In this document: positions 8,299-17,175 of the stretch, piece by piece
Numbering within the stretch: position 1 is the first letter of the stretch
How the letters are laid out: each line of letters begins with the position of its first letter
Assembly (NCBI RefSeq): GCF_016316925.1
Contig: NZ_JAEEGB010000044.1
Location: 1-43,132 of the forward strand
DNA from: Clostridium aciditolerans
GTDB taxonomy: Bacteria; Bacillota; Clostridia; Clostridiales; Clostridiaceae
Direction of reading: 5' to 3'
Length of the DNA: 43,132 bases
Notes under the pieces: generated by a model
The model's input: the letters and a program-made list of their open reading frames with translations, nothing else
The model's database searches: none
Told to the model about the DNA's origin: nothing
Position numbers and translations under genes: made by a program

Positions 8299-8481
8299 TT
8301 AAGCTATAAAGCTATCATAATAAGAGCCAGAATCAATGATATCCTTTTCAACAATGTCTTTTATATTATAAAAATTAGCGAAAGAGTTTAAAAATTCTTC
8401 AGGAGACATACCAGATTTTTTTAGACAAGAATCTAAATCTTTTAGTAATTCCTCAGGAGTTTTAACTACAGTATTGTTCAT
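8299..8481 (-). CDS. Small hypothetical protein (60 aa)
   Basis: Not recognised. A short acidic, helix-rich soluble protein beginning MNNTVVKTPEELLKDLDSCL, with a single Cys and a SGMSPEEFLNSF segment, and no membrane helix. GAGGTG precedes the ATG at 8481 with 6-nt spacing; an upstream in-frame GTG at 8490 overlaps this ribosome binding site and is unlikely. It has its own terminator hairpin (8190-8233), which supports a real gene. Function unknown. Confidence 0.65.
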   Translation of the reverse strand: MNNTVVKTPEELLKDLDSCLKKSGMSPEEFLNSFANFYNIKDIVEKDIIDSGSYYDSFIA

Positions 8482-8623
8482 AACATACACCTCACAATTG
8501 TAATATATACTATATAATATGCGTTAATCAACGAAAAAACACACATATTTAATTTTATTTTCATATATAGTATAACACTAATAAAAAATAATTCAATATG
8601 CGATTGCGAATTTTATATGTTAT

Positions 8624-8653
8624 TTGACTAAAAAGGTTACAGCGGTATATAAT
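8624..8653 (+). promoter_or_regulatory. Promoter upstream of structured repeat copy A and yaaA
   Basis: TTGACT (8624-8629) and TATAAT (8648-8653) are 18 bp apart. Transcription from here would run through structured repeat copy A (8777-8905) before reaching yaaA at 9064, so copy A could be in the yaaA leader or be a separate RNA. Confidence 0.6.
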
Positions 8654-8776
8654 ATGAAAGTTGCTCGTGGTTGTAAATATATTGTAATTGTCTTAGCATT
8701 TTAAATACTTCTAATAAATCTATGTATTTAATTATGAGAAAATAGTAAAATTAAAATACAATATGAAGTGAAACTT

Positions 8777-8905
8777 GAATCAGATGGAGTTTCAACCCCA
8801 CCTGATTCTTAGTTGAACGAATCCAGGGACGTAGCCCGCTCTTTACTCCCACTTTGAAGAAGATGGGAGTATTAGAGCGGATAGTCATCGGATAAATAAG
8901 AATTA
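8777..8905 (+). repeat. Structured interspersed repeat, copy A (possible ncRNA)
   Basis: Copy A in the orientation taken as forward. Hairpin 1 pairs AATCAGATGG with CCACCTGATT. Then comes CTTAG, the core ATCCAGGGACGTAGCC, hairpin 2 with CCGCTCT..ACTCCCA / TGGGAGT..AGAGCGG, and the second core half TAGTCATCGGATAAA. ATTCTTA / TAAGAAT and ATCC / GGAT can close the whole. The other copies are at 16213-16427, 24553-24657 and 34955-35130 (all minus). There is no ORF. The family was not recognised. Confidence 0.8.
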
Positions 8906-9063
8906 TATATAAATGCAGAAGAAGCTATCAAGCATATATAGAAGAAAATCTAAAGCAATATTTAATAAACAAGATATACTATTCCTAAATGAGGAATAAG
9001 TTTAGAAAATTAGTTTTCTATATATTTATTGAAAAGATAATGCACTGAAAGGAGTAATGAATA

Positions 9064-9840
9064 ATGATTGTAGTATTATCTCCAGCAAAAACTTTGAATT
9101 ATAATAAAAAAACTTTAGCTAATTTATATACGGAGCCAATATTTCAGAAAGAAGCTACTGAGCTAGTAAAGGAGCTTCAACAATATACTCCTCCAGAATT
9201 AAGTACATTAATGAAAATAAGTGATGATTTGGCAGAGTTAAATTTTAAAAGAAATCTAAGCTTTCAAATGAAATCTACTTTAGAAAATAGCAAACAGGCA
9301 ATTTTAACTTTTCAAGGAACAGTTTATCAAGGAATGAGAGCTGATGAGTTCAGTGAAGATGAGCTGCAGTTTGCTCAGAATCATATAAGAATTCTTTCTG
9401 GTTTGTATGGCGTACTTAGACCGCTGGATTTGATTCAGCCACATAGACTAGAGATGGGGATTAAACTTAAAAATTCAAAAGGAAAAGATCTATATTCTTT
9501 CTGGAAAGATAAGATTACTAACTATTTAAATGAAGAAATTAATAAACATAATAATAAAATTTTAATTAATCTAGCATCTAATGAGTATTTTTCTGCAATT
9601 GATACAAAGAGTTTCGCAGGTAAAATTATTAATATAAGCTTTAAGGAATACAGATATGGTACATATAAAATTGTAGCTATTTACGCTAAAAGGGCAAGAG
9701 GTTTGATGTCCAGATATATTGCAGAAAATAAGGTTAATGATATTGAAATATTGAAAAACTTTGAAGAAGAAGGCTACTCTTATAATGAGGAGCTGTCTTC
9801 AGATAATGAATTTGTATTTACAAGACATGTAAGCATATAA
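9064..9840 (+). CDS. yaaA: YaaA family peroxide-stress protein (DUF328)
   Basis: At 258 residues this matches the usual YaaA length and starts with the family signature MIVVLSPAKTLNY. Other hallmarks seen are LTFQGTVYQGM (about 80-90), LSGLYGVLRPLDLIQPHRLEMG (split around 115-135), INLASNEYFSAI and KRARGLMSRYIAEN near 217-230. In Escherichia coli YaaA lowers intracellular free iron and protects DNA during peroxide stress; its molecular activity in clostridia is not established. AAGGAGTAATGAATA places the start at 9064. The PucR-type regulator follows 30 bp later with no terminator, suggesting an operon. Confidence 0.93.
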   Translation: MIVVLSPAKTLNYNKKTLANLYTEPIFQKEATELVKELQQYTPPELSTLMKISDDLAELNFKRNLSFQMKSTLENSKQAILTFQGTVYQGMRADEFSEDELQFAQNHIRILSGLYGVLRPLDLIQPHRLEMGIKLKNSKGKDLYSFWKDKITNYLNEEINKHNNKILINLASNEYFSAIDTKSFAGKIINISFKEYRYGTYKIVAIYAKRARGLMSRYIAENKVNDIEILKNFEEEGYSYNEELSSDNEFVFTRHVSI

Positions 9841-9870
9841 TTACGCGAGAAAGTTTTAGGAGGATTGTAT

Positions 9871-11019
9871 ATGTCTATAACTATACATGAGGCTTTAGAA
9901 TTTGAGAGCTTTAAGGGATTTAAAATTATTGCCGGAAATAAGGGGCTTTCAAATAAAATTACTAACGTTGGAATTTTAGATTATGAAATGGGTGGTTTAA
10001 TAGAAGAGAACTTCATTGAAGGAGAGTTTGTAATAAGTACACTAATGGTAATTAAAGATAACATTGAAGAATTGTACAAGATTGTAGAAAAAATGATTTC
10101 AGTAAAAATAAGTGGATTAGCAATTAAAAGTGTATACTTTAATACAATACCTGATGAAGTTATAGAACTAGCGGATAAGAACTTTTTCCCTATTATGATA
10201 TTCAGTGATACATATTTTGAACACATAATTACAGAGGTTGCTAAAGCTATCGAGGACAGAAAAGAAAATGAGGCATTATCACTAAAGATAGACAATATTT
10301 TATACAGCAATCTAGATAATTTGATTATAAAAAAGATAGCTCATGAAATTAACAGAAATTTTAAAGAGAAGAATATAGTAGCCTTTTGTAAAAGGAAAGG
10401 TAAGGAAAAATTAATACACACAAAGATTTTCTTTAGTAAAGAGGATTATAAATCTTTAAATAAAATCATACCATATAAGGATGGATATATTTTTATTAAT
10501 ACCTTTGAAAAAATAAGTTCCAAAGAAGCTAAAAAACTTATAGTAAAAAGATTAGAGGAATGTGGAATTACTGCTAAAGAGTATATCATAGGAGTAAGTA
10601 GTTTGTATAAAAAACTAGGTGAATTGAATAATTCTATAAAAGAAAGTATGTACTCTTTTAAATATTCAATAGCCTATAAAAAGGATATTTCATTTTTTGA
10701 TGAGATTGGAGTTAATAAAATCCTAATTCCTCTTATAGATAATCCATGGGTATTGAAATACTATAACGAAATTATAGAACCACTAATTGTTTATGATGAA
10801 AATAACGATACAGAACTATTAAGAACTGCAGTAAAGTATATTGAAAATAATGGAGATATTAAAACAACTGCCAAAGAATTATTTCAACATAGCAATACCA
10901 TAAGATATAGAATAGAAAGGATAAATAAAATACTAAATGAAAATTATGATAACACACATTTTTATGAAGAGCTTGCAGTAGCTATAAGAATATATAATTT
11001 ATTAAACAACATGTTGTAA
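9871..11019 (+). CDS. PucR family transcriptional regulator
   Basis: A cytoplasmic regulator of 382 residues. The N-terminal PucR-type sensor domain spans roughly residues 1-120 (ITIHEALEFESFKGFKIIAG, with MISVKISGLAIK in the middle). A central region (about 150-290) is followed by a C-terminal PucR-type HTH (about 315-375), with TAKELFQHSNTIRYRIERI as recognition region. In other bacteria such proteins control purine, amino-acid or stress genes; the effector here is unknown. ATG 9871 is chosen over TTG 9865 because AGGAGGA ends 7 nt before it. It lies 30 bp behind yaaA, and the DMT transporter follows after 130 bp. Confidence 0.88.
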   Translation: MSITIHEALEFESFKGFKIIAGNKGLSNKITNVGILDYEMGGLIEENFIEGEFVISTLMVIKDNIEELYKIVEKMISVKISGLAIKSVYFNTIPDEVIELADKNFFPIMIFSDTYFEHIITEVAKAIEDRKENEALSLKIDNILYSNLDNLIIKKIAHEINRNFKEKNIVAFCKRKGKEKLIHTKIFFSKEDYKSLNKIIPYKDGYIFINTFEKISSKEAKKLIVKRLEECGITAKEYIIGVSSLYKKLGELNNSIKESMYSFKYSIAYKKDISFFDEIGVNKILIPLIDNPWVLKYYNEIIEPLIVYDENNDTELLRTAVKYIENNGDIKTTAKELFQHSNTIRYRIERINKILNENYDNTHFYEELAVAIRIYNLLNNML

Positions 11020-11149
11020 AAATTACAAAAGGACCTATTGTAGAATTTAAAATCTTACAAAGCCAAAATCCCCTGAATTAGTATATTATATAAGTAGATT
11101 GAAGCAATAGAATATATTGCTTTTATTAATGTTAAGGGGGATCTTAGGA

Positions 11150-12052
11150 ATGACAAAACAAGTTAAAGCAGACGCAGCATTATTATTTGTAACGGTAGGT
11201 TGGGGGACATCTTTTTGGTTAACGAAGAACTCCATATCTGAAATGCCAACTTATAATTTTTTGGCAATTAGGTTTATTATAGCCTTTATGATATCATCGC
11301 TTATTTTTATGAAGCATATGGTGAAAATAGGAAAAAAAGAGTTAAAGTATGGGACTATGATTGGAGCCCTATTATATTCTTCTTTTGCATTTCAGACTGT
11401 AGGGTTAAACTATACTACTGTTTCTAAATCAGCATTTATTACAGGGTTCAGTGTAGTTCTAGTACCAGTTTTTTCTGCAATTATGACCAAGACCAGACTA
11501 AATAGTAAAATATGCATAAGTGTAACCCTAGCTCTTGTAGGGCTTGCAATGCTTACACTAAATCAGGGAATTGCGGACATAAATATAGGTGATATATACA
11601 CACTTATAAGTGCTGTTTTATATGCTTTTTATATTATATTTGTAGGCAAATATACTGCAAAGGTAGAATCTATATCATTTGCTATTATCCAAATAGGCAT
11701 AGTTGGATTACTAAGTATGGTAACATCACTTTTTATAGAAAAGCCTATAATTCCTACAAGTTATAATATATGGGGAAGCATAATAATGTTGAGTGTAGTT
11801 TGTACAGCTGGTGCTTTTATTATTCAAAACGTAGCTCAGAAGTATACAACTGCAACACATACAGCATTGATTTATACAGCAGAACCAGTTTTTGCAGCTA
11901 TATTTGCTTATATTGTTTCAGGAGAAACTTTAAGTTTAATAGGATTCTTTGGTGCTGTATTAATATTGTTAGGGACATTGATTTCAGAAATTGACTTTAA
12001 AATAGCGTTTAGTAAAAATAGTATTAAAGAGATGCCTGAAATAGATGTTTAA
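11150..12052 (+). CDS. DMT superfamily (EamA) transporter
   Basis: An integral membrane protein of 300 residues with about ten hydrophobic helices arranged as two EamA repeats (about 8-135 and 147-285). Typical features are VGWGTSFWLTKNS in helix 1, GLNYTTVSKSAFITGF between helices 3 and 4, and KYTTATHTALIYTAEPVFAA with LLGTLISE in the second half. The family exports or imports small metabolites such as amino acids; the substrate is unknown. AAGGGGG lies 9 nt before ATG 11150, so the upstream in-frame TTG at 11117 is not used. A terminator follows at 12077. Confidence 0.9.
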   Translation: MTKQVKADAALLFVTVGWGTSFWLTKNSISEMPTYNFLAIRFIIAFMISSLIFMKHMVKIGKKELKYGTMIGALLYSSFAFQTVGLNYTTVSKSAFITGFSVVLVPVFSAIMTKTRLNSKICISVTLALVGLAMLTLNQGIADINIGDIYTLISAVLYAFYIIFVGKYTAKVESISFAIIQIGIVGLLSMVTSLFIEKPIIPTSYNIWGSIIMLSVVCTAGAFIIQNVAQKYTTATHTALIYTAEPVFAAIFAYIVSGETLSLIGFFGAVLILLGTLISEIDFKIAFSKNSIKEMPEIDV

Positions 12053-12076
12053 GAATAAAATAAATTTCAAATATAG

Positions 12077-12124
12077 AAGAACTGCAAGTGGATTTTTTAA
12101 TTAATCTGCTTACAGTTCTTTTTT
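12077..12124. terminator. Bidirectional terminator between transporter and ger operon
   Basis: AAGAACTG..AAG..GAT pairs with AATC..CTT.CAGTTCTT and is followed by TTTT. It serves the DMT gene on plus and overlaps the stop codon of gerB on minus. Confidence 0.8.
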
Positions 12125-13221
12125 AGGTTATCTTTGCCTGATTCATCAAGATTTCTAATTACTGCTATAAGCCAAGTAATTGGAATCAGTATGCCTAATG
12201 GAAGTATTATAAAAGGGTTCTTTAAAAGATCTAAATTGATATGTTGAACAATATTTTTTGGTATCATAGCTAAGGCTGCATTAATAGCTACCATAGGTAT
12301 AATTAATAGCTTATAATCTTTTAGATTTAACCACTGAGATAATCCTACAATTTCAGGATAGTAGAAAACTAATAATTCAATATAACTGGATAACATCCAA
12401 AGTATAATAAAAAATGCATCAAAGCCAGAAAGAAAATTAGCAATATCAATATAACGTGAAATGTAGTTTAAAGGACTTATAATTTTCATTGTCATATCAA
12501 TACCAGTAAAACCTATTACCACAATTGATAAAAGCATTAAAAGTATTCCTGATATGGACATACCTATAAGCAGAGCTTTTTTGCTTTCCTTTATTATGTT
12601 CAAGCATGGAAGCCATAATGCCATGAAAAGTACTGGTTCTACAGCAAAGGGAAACAATACCACTTGACTTCTCAAAATTGGAATAAAACCATTTTCAAAA
12701 ATAGGTAATATATTTGAGAAATTTTCATTTGTAAAATTAAGACATAAGATCGAAATTATTAAAATAATTATTATTGGCATAAATAATTCTGTTGTTCTCG
12801 CATATACCTCAAATCCATTTCGCATCACATAAATAACTAATAGAGACATTAAAATGTTCACTGCAATTGGTGGAGTGAAAGGAAGGTAGGGGCGCAGCGA
12901 TTCTATAAGATCTCTCATAATTATTGGAGCCATAAGCCAGAAACCTAAAATATAATAAAGGCCAGCAAGCTTTCCTATGAATTTACCTAAAACTACAGGC
13001 AGATACTGAACAAAGGTCTTTTGGGGAAAACGGCGGCCTAAATTAATTAACAGTATCCCGTCTATTGCAGCAATAATGTATGCTAACAAAATTGACATCC
13101 AAGCATCTCTTCCTGAATAGTTAACTGCAGGTGAAGTTATAACCACAAAAATATCGCCTATGGCACCTGCAAGTACAAGCATTAAAGCCTGATGACCGGA
13201 TATTTTTTCACTCTGAAACAA
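12097..13221 (-). CDS. Spore germination permease, GerAB/GerKB family
   Basis: A membrane protein of 374 residues with about ten helices, typical for the B subunit of germinant receptors (APC-like fold, spore inner membrane), which binds the germinant. It begins MFQSEKISGHQALMLVLAGA; a conserved Pro-rich segment ESLRPYLPFTPP occurs around residues 105-118. The start is the TTG at 13221: AAGGAG lies upstream and no ATG is available. It is the last gene of a gerA-gerC-gerB operon, 16 bp after gerC, and its stop codon overlaps a terminator. Germinant specificity cannot be read from the sequence. Confidence 0.92.
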   Translation of the reverse strand: MFQSEKISGHQALMLVLAGAIGDIFVVITSPAVNYSGRDAWMSILLAYIIAAIDGILLINLGRRFPQKTFVQYLPVVLGKFIGKLAGLYYILGFWLMAPIIMRDLIESLRPYLPFTPPIAVNILMSLLVIYVMRNGFEVYARTTELFMPIIIILIISILCLNFTNENFSNILPIFENGFIPILRSQVVLFPFAVEPVLFMALWLPCLNIIKESKKALLIGMSISGILLMLLSIVVIGFTGIDMTMKIISPLNYISRYIDIANFLSGFDAFFIILWMLSSYIELLVFYYPEIVGLSQWLNLKDYKLLIIPMVAINAALAMIPKNIVQHINLDLLKNPFIILPLGILIPITWLIAVIRNLDESGKDNLKKNCKQIN

Positions 13222-13237
13222 AGAACTTCAACTCCTT

Positions 13238-14401
13238 CTATGGGGTGATAGAATTAATTATCTTGCCCGTATTGCTTAGCTTCACTTCAACATTTACCTC
13301 TACTTCTATTTCAGGAAATACCTCATCCCATTTTGACTCAATATTTTTCCACTCACTAGGGAATTTCTTGTGGATTTTACTACCAAAGCCAACAATATCT
13401 GTTTTATATTCTTTTTGAATCTTTTGAAGAGATTCTTTAACTTCTTTTTTTATTTCAGCTGCAAATCCATCTTCAAGTGCTTTGATGCTTTCAGGTGAAT
13501 TTATATCCACACCTTTATCGTTTTCACGTACTTCTCCTTCTTCCCAAATATCTAAAGATATCATTATTTTGCCATTTATCATTTTAGGATTTATTTTTAC
13601 TTTTGATCTTACTATTTGTTCGCTTATATTTTCACTGGCGGTACCTGGGTAGCCTGATAGAAGAACTCCTTTACCAATTTCATTAGTTATCCACAAAAGT
13701 CCTCTAGTTTCATTCATATTAAGCCATCCAACTAGCTTATCTTTCTTAAAAACTCCGCATCCGTTATAGCCTATGTCAGCAGCACTTCCTTCCTTCGGAT
13801 CTTCTATCTCTATTTGTGTAACCACAGGTGATGTTGTTTTGCTTGAAAGCTTCATCAAGAAGGTATGTAAAGTCTCTGTTGGAACAGTGGCTACATGATT
13901 GCTAATAGTTATAAGATTAACTATATAATCAGCTGATATTGATGTAGCCTCAACTTTTTTATGAAGAATATCTGAGGCCTTTCCTTTGCATACTAAAATC
14001 CAACCTCTGGAACGAAAATCGTAGGTTCTGAATATACCATCAATAAAGGAGTTAAGGCCTTCTCGTGCTAAATCCTCTCCAATGACATAAATCCTATTGT
14101 GTTGAAATTCAGGTGTTTTACTTGTTCTTTTGTTGTATTTTACCAACGAGTCTGTTATGGATTTTGCTGTTACCGAAACTACGTGAATATTACTTTTCTC
14201 ACTTGCAGGCCTCAAGGGTGTAGATGCACGTTCAGGTATTATACTTTGAAATGTAACAATTATATTATTCTTTTCATCTCCTTTATCAACACCAATTGCA
14301 GTAACTATTTCTCTTTGATTAAGTTCAACTGAATCCCAACAGCCTGTTAGGCTTATGATAGATAAAATTAGCACTATTATAAAAATAAACTTCTTTTTCA
14401 T
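13238..14401 (-). CDS. Spore germination lipoprotein, GerAC family
   Basis: A lipoprotein of 387 residues, the C subunit of the germinant receptor, anchored at the spore inner membrane. The signal peptide ends in the lipobox LTGC (Cys at about residue 21), followed by the family signature WDSVELNQREIVTAIGVD. Further family features are TSKTPEFQHNRIYVIGEDLA (about 95-115) and a C-terminal domain with a KEVKESLQKIQKEYKTDIVG helix. Its ATG overlaps the gerA stop (ATGA), so translation is coupled. Confidence 0.93.
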   Translation of the reverse strand: MKKKFIFIIVLILSIISLTGCWDSVELNQREIVTAIGVDKGDEKNNIIVTFQSIIPERASTPLRPASEKSNIHVVSVTAKSITDSLVKYNKRTSKTPEFQHNRIYVIGEDLAREGLNSFIDGIFRTYDFRSRGWILVCKGKASDILHKKVEATSISADYIVNLITISNHVATVPTETLHTFLMKLSSKTTSPVVTQIEIEDPKEGSAADIGYNGCGVFKKDKLVGWLNMNETRGLLWITNEIGKGVLLSGYPGTASENISEQIVRSKVKINPKMINGKIMISLDIWEEGEVRENDKGVDINSPESIKALEDGFAAEIKKEVKESLQKIQKEYKTDIVGFGSKIHKKFPSEWKNIESKWDEVFPEIEVEVNVEVKLSNTGKIINSITP

Positions 14402-15999
14402 TTTTGTTCATCACCAACCTTACCATTACTGGGATCAGGTTTAATATTATTACCAACACGCTCTGATTCTCTCCATCCTATAGAACTAGGTCTTGTTTTC
14501 ATTAGCCACCAAGGAACTCTTATGATAAAATCCTTCATAGCTTTAAGATTAAAAGGCATAACTGGTGAGAAATATGGAACTCCAAAAGAACGTAAGGAAG
14601 CAAGATGAATGATCATTAATATGTAACTCCACATTATTCCGATTAATCCAAATGTACCTGCAGCTATCAACATTGGAAATTTTAATAATGTAATTGGATC
14701 AATCTGTGGTGGTAATAAAAAGCTCATCATACCACTTAAGGATATTATTATAATCATAAAAGGGCTTACTAACCCAGCATTAACTGCAACCTCTCCCATA
14801 ATCAAAGCGCCTACTATACTTACTGCTTGACCTACGGCACGGGGCATACGGACTCCTGCTTCTCTGATTACTTCAAATATGCCTGCCATGAGAAATGCTT
14901 CTATAACAGCAGGAAAAGGGACTTTCTCTCTTGTTGTCGCCAATGTAAGCATAAGAGTCTGTGGTATAATGGAAGGATGAAAAGTTGTTATAGCAACAAA
15001 AATTGCAGGACCAAAAATAGTCATATGAAAGGCTATTAATCTTAACAGTCTAATCTGTGTTACTAAAAAAGGTGCAGAATAGTAATCTTCAGTTACCTGT
15101 AAACTTTCCACAAAAAGGAATGGCACAGTTAGTGCTATTGGTGTACCCTCTGTGAGAATACCAATCCTGCCTTCCAGTATTTTTGCTGCAAATTTGTCTG
15201 GTACTTCTGTATTACCAACTGTAGGAAATAGAGAAAATGGAGAATCTTTAATAAATTCTTCAATATACCCAGACTCAAGAATAGCATCAATGTCTATAGA
15301 CTTTAATCTATTCCTTACCTCTTCTAGAATTTTAGCATTTGCAATACCTTTTAAATATACAATACATATTTTAGTTCTAGTTCTTTTGCCAGCCACCATC
15401 TCTTCTATTTTTAAATCAGGATTTTTTATTTTTCTTCTAACAAGTGATGTATTTACACTCATTGTTTCTGTAAAACTTTCACGAGGGCCCCTTACTGTAT
15501 TTTCAGTTTGAGGTGGTTCAACACCCCTATGTTCCCAGGCTTGCGTTCCTAATTCCAGCGCAGTATCTTCTCCCTCTAGAAAAAGAACTGTATTACCGTT
15601 TAATATTCCATCTACAGTCTGCTCTATAGTAGATATTTTTCTTATCTTATTACTGCTTATTGCATAATTTTTAATGTTTTCTAAGTTAATATCATAATTA
15701 ATAGGAATTTTGCGGATTTCCCACATTAAATTATCTAGTATATTTTTGCTTACTGCGCTTGTTTCGCTTAAGCCTTCCATGCTAACAACTAATGCTTTTA
15801 TATTATTTTGACCTATTAAAAACTGGCGAATATTTATATCTATATCATTTTGAAAAATACTCTTGATTTTTTCGAAATTATCTTTAATATTTATAGAAAT
15901 AGGAGTAGGGAGTGGTTCGTTGCTAATGGTCTCTTTACAATTTTTAGGGTCATTAATTATTTTAAAATACTTAAGTTTTCTTAAAAGTTTATCTAACAT
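14398..15999 (-). CDS. Spore germination protein, GerAA family
   Basis: The A subunit of the germinant receptor, 533 residues. An N-terminal soluble domain (about 1-290) is followed by a cluster of about five to six membrane helices (about 300-480) and a short charged tail. Recognisable family segments are NTSLVRRKIKNPDLK, VYLKGIANAKILEEVRNRL, PTVGNTEVPDKFAAKILEGR and MPRAVGQAVSIVGALIMGE. The ATG at 15999 is chosen over an in-frame GTG at 16008 because AGGTG sits 7 nt before the ATG. First gene of the ger operon. No sigma-G promoter could be assigned with confidence in the 140 bp upstream. Confidence 0.95.
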   Translation of the reverse strand: MLDKLLRKLKYFKIINDPKNCKETISNEPLPTPISINIKDNFEKIKSIFQNDIDINIRQFLIGQNNIKALVVSMEGLSETSAVSKNILDNLMWEIRKIPINYDINLENIKNYAISSNKIRKISTIEQTVDGILNGNTVLFLEGEDTALELGTQAWEHRGVEPPQTENTVRGPRESFTETMSVNTSLVRRKIKNPDLKIEEMVAGKRTRTKICIVYLKGIANAKILEEVRNRLKSIDIDAILESGYIEEFIKDSPFSLFPTVGNTEVPDKFAAKILEGRIGILTEGTPIALTVPFLFVESLQVTEDYYSAPFLVTQIRLLRLIAFHMTIFGPAIFVAITTFHPSIIPQTLMLTLATTREKVPFPAVIEAFLMAGIFEVIREAGVRMPRAVGQAVSIVGALIMGEVAVNAGLVSPFMIIIISLSGMMSFLLPPQIDPITLLKFPMLIAAGTFGLIGIMWSYILMIIHLASLRSFGVPYFSPVMPFNLKAMKDFIIRVPWWLMKTRPSSIGWRESERVGNNIKPDPSNGKVGDEQK

Positions 16000-16088
16000 A
16001 GATATCACCTATTGAATTTATAAATTTATAATTATGTGTATTTAGTATTACCCATATTTTATATAAATATATTAATTTTTAATCGGTG

Positions 16089-16109
16089 TGCTAGTTGAAT
16101 ATACTAGCA
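16089..16109. repeat. Small inverted repeat upstream of gerA
   Basis: TGCTAGT / ACTAGCA around ATTCA-type loop sequence, about 90 bp upstream of the gerA start. It may be an operator or just a small hairpin; no T run follows. Confidence 0.35.
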
Positions 16110-16168
16110 TTATTTGCAAACAGAAAAACTACAGTTCATCAATAGACTATCCAAAATAAGAAAATATG

Positions 16169-16216
16169 AGCCTATATCTTAAATTACGGTGTAAAATAAG
16201 ATATAGGCTTGATTTT
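16169..16216 (-). terminator. Hairpin closing structured repeat copy D
   Basis: AGCCTATATCTTA / TAAGATATAGGCT is a perfect 13-bp stem. On the minus strand it comes immediately after the conserved 3' core of copy D (GATCGGATAAAATCA) and is followed by CATATTTTC, so it could end a copy D transcript. On plus it is followed by TGATTTTA. A canonical long T run is absent, so terminator activity is uncertain. Confidence 0.5.
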
Positions 16217-16427
16217 ATCCGATCGCTACCATTGCTAACACTCCCATCTTTGCATGAAACTCCTTCTCCTATTGTCGAAGGAGTAAGCGATTCGCACTAA
16301 ATCACAGATTTAGGCTCTCTGCTTAACTGGGGGATAAGCACTGCTGCGCGCCTGGATAAGTTCTTCTAAGTTTCAGATGGAGAAAGTCATCCTTATAAGC
16401 AAACTCCATCTGAACCTAAGAATCACT
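16213..16427 (-). repeat. Structured interspersed repeat, copy D (longest)
   Basis: On the minus strand: GTGATTCTTAG, a long hairpin 1 (TTCAGATGGAG...CTCCATCTGAA), CTTAGAAG, then core TTATCCAGGCGCGCAGC, a large middle domain with additional hairpins (for example TCTGTGATTTAG and CTCCTT...AAGGAG), GGGAGTGTTAGCAATGG and the closing GTAGCGATCGGATAAA. The core differs from copies A and B (GGCGCG versus GGGACG) and the closing half differs too (TAGCGATC versus TAGTCATC), with CGC/GCG-type changes that look covarying. It fills most of the gap between gerA and the YidC-type gene. Confidence 0.75.
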
Positions 16428-16483
16428 TGATAAGATTCTCGCTATATTTTTTTAATTTATTCTGTTCTTTAAATAAGAGGATA

Positions 16484-17128
16484 TTAATAACTTAAGCTTC
16501 TATTTTTTAAATATAATCTAAAGGCTATCTCTTCCATTAAAGAAAATAAACTTGTTGTTATAAGATAAATTCCAACAGCTATTGGAATTTTTATGGTTAT
16601 CAGTATACTGAAAATACTTGTCAATATAAGGGTAGATTTTGGCATATTGTTATAAGAACTTACTTTTAAAAATGAAAAATATGAAAGTAAATTTGGACTT
16701 AGCGTAGCAAGTGCATACAATATAGGAAGAACAAAATAGCTATCTGCTAGTTTAATGCTTGTTACCCAAGGAATAATAATTGTTCCTGTATGGACAGGCA
16801 TTTTTAAAATTACACTATATAATGTAAATATTATTGGAAGCTGCAGAAAACTTACTAAACATCCAAGCATACTTTTAGCACTTTGTTGATAGTGTTTTTG
16901 CAACTCTGATTCTAGTTTTTCTTTATTATTTTTATATTTTTCTTTTAATTCTTCTATTTTTTTAGATAAACTTTGCTGCTGCTGCATGCTCAATTTTTGT
17001 TTCATTGACATTGGTAGAAGAAGTGTTCTAACTAGTAGTGTCAATAAAATTATTGCAATACCCCAATCACCTGTTAAGTTAAAGAAATAGTTTAGTGATG
17101 TATTTAATACACTAGAAATGATGTTCAT
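16484..17128 (-). CDS. YidC/Oxa1/SpoIIIJ family membrane protein insertase, short paralogue
   Basis: An insertase-type protein of 214 residues with about five membrane helices. It carries the conserved positively charged residue of the substrate groove in TLLVRTLLLPMSMKQKLS (about residues 35-52), a charged cytoplasmic hairpin rich in Lys and Gln (about 50-85) and the CLVSFLQLPIIFTLYSVI segment (about 93-110). It lacks the lipobox signal peptide and is shorter than the usual copy, which in Firmicutes lies beside rnpA and rpmH; neither gene is here, so this is probably an additional paralogue. GAGGAGAGAT lies directly before ATG 17128, excluding ATG 17143. It follows a 75-residue membrane protein by 47 bp. 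Confidence 0.9.
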   Translation of the reverse strand: MNIISSVLNTSLNYFFNLTGDWGIAIILLTLLVRTLLLPMSMKQKLSMQQQQSLSKKIEELKEKYKNNKEKLESELQKHYQQSAKSMLGCLVSFLQLPIIFTLYSVILKMPVHTGTIIIPWVTSIKLADSYFVLPILYALATLSPNLLSYFSFLKVSSYNNMPKSTLILTSIFSILITIKIPIAVGIYLITTSLFSLMEEIAFRLYLKNRSLSY

Positions 17129-17175
17129 ATTATCTCTCCTCATTTTGTATTTTTATTGATAGAACACCATCTCTT

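Noticed and set aside
8777-8905. Identity of the structured repeat with the raiA-motif RNA or a TnpB-associated guide RNA
   Set aside because: Some general likeness came to mind, but I cannot confirm a consensus match. Four copies in 43 kb is unusual for raiA, and no tnpB is in the window.
15152-15511. A 119-codon plus-strand frame
   Set aside because: Antisense to gerA, without ribosome binding site; a shadow of the true gene.
16089-16109. Sigma-G promoter of the ger operon
   Set aside because: CATA-containing sequences occur upstream of gerA, but no -35/-10 pair fits well enough to call.
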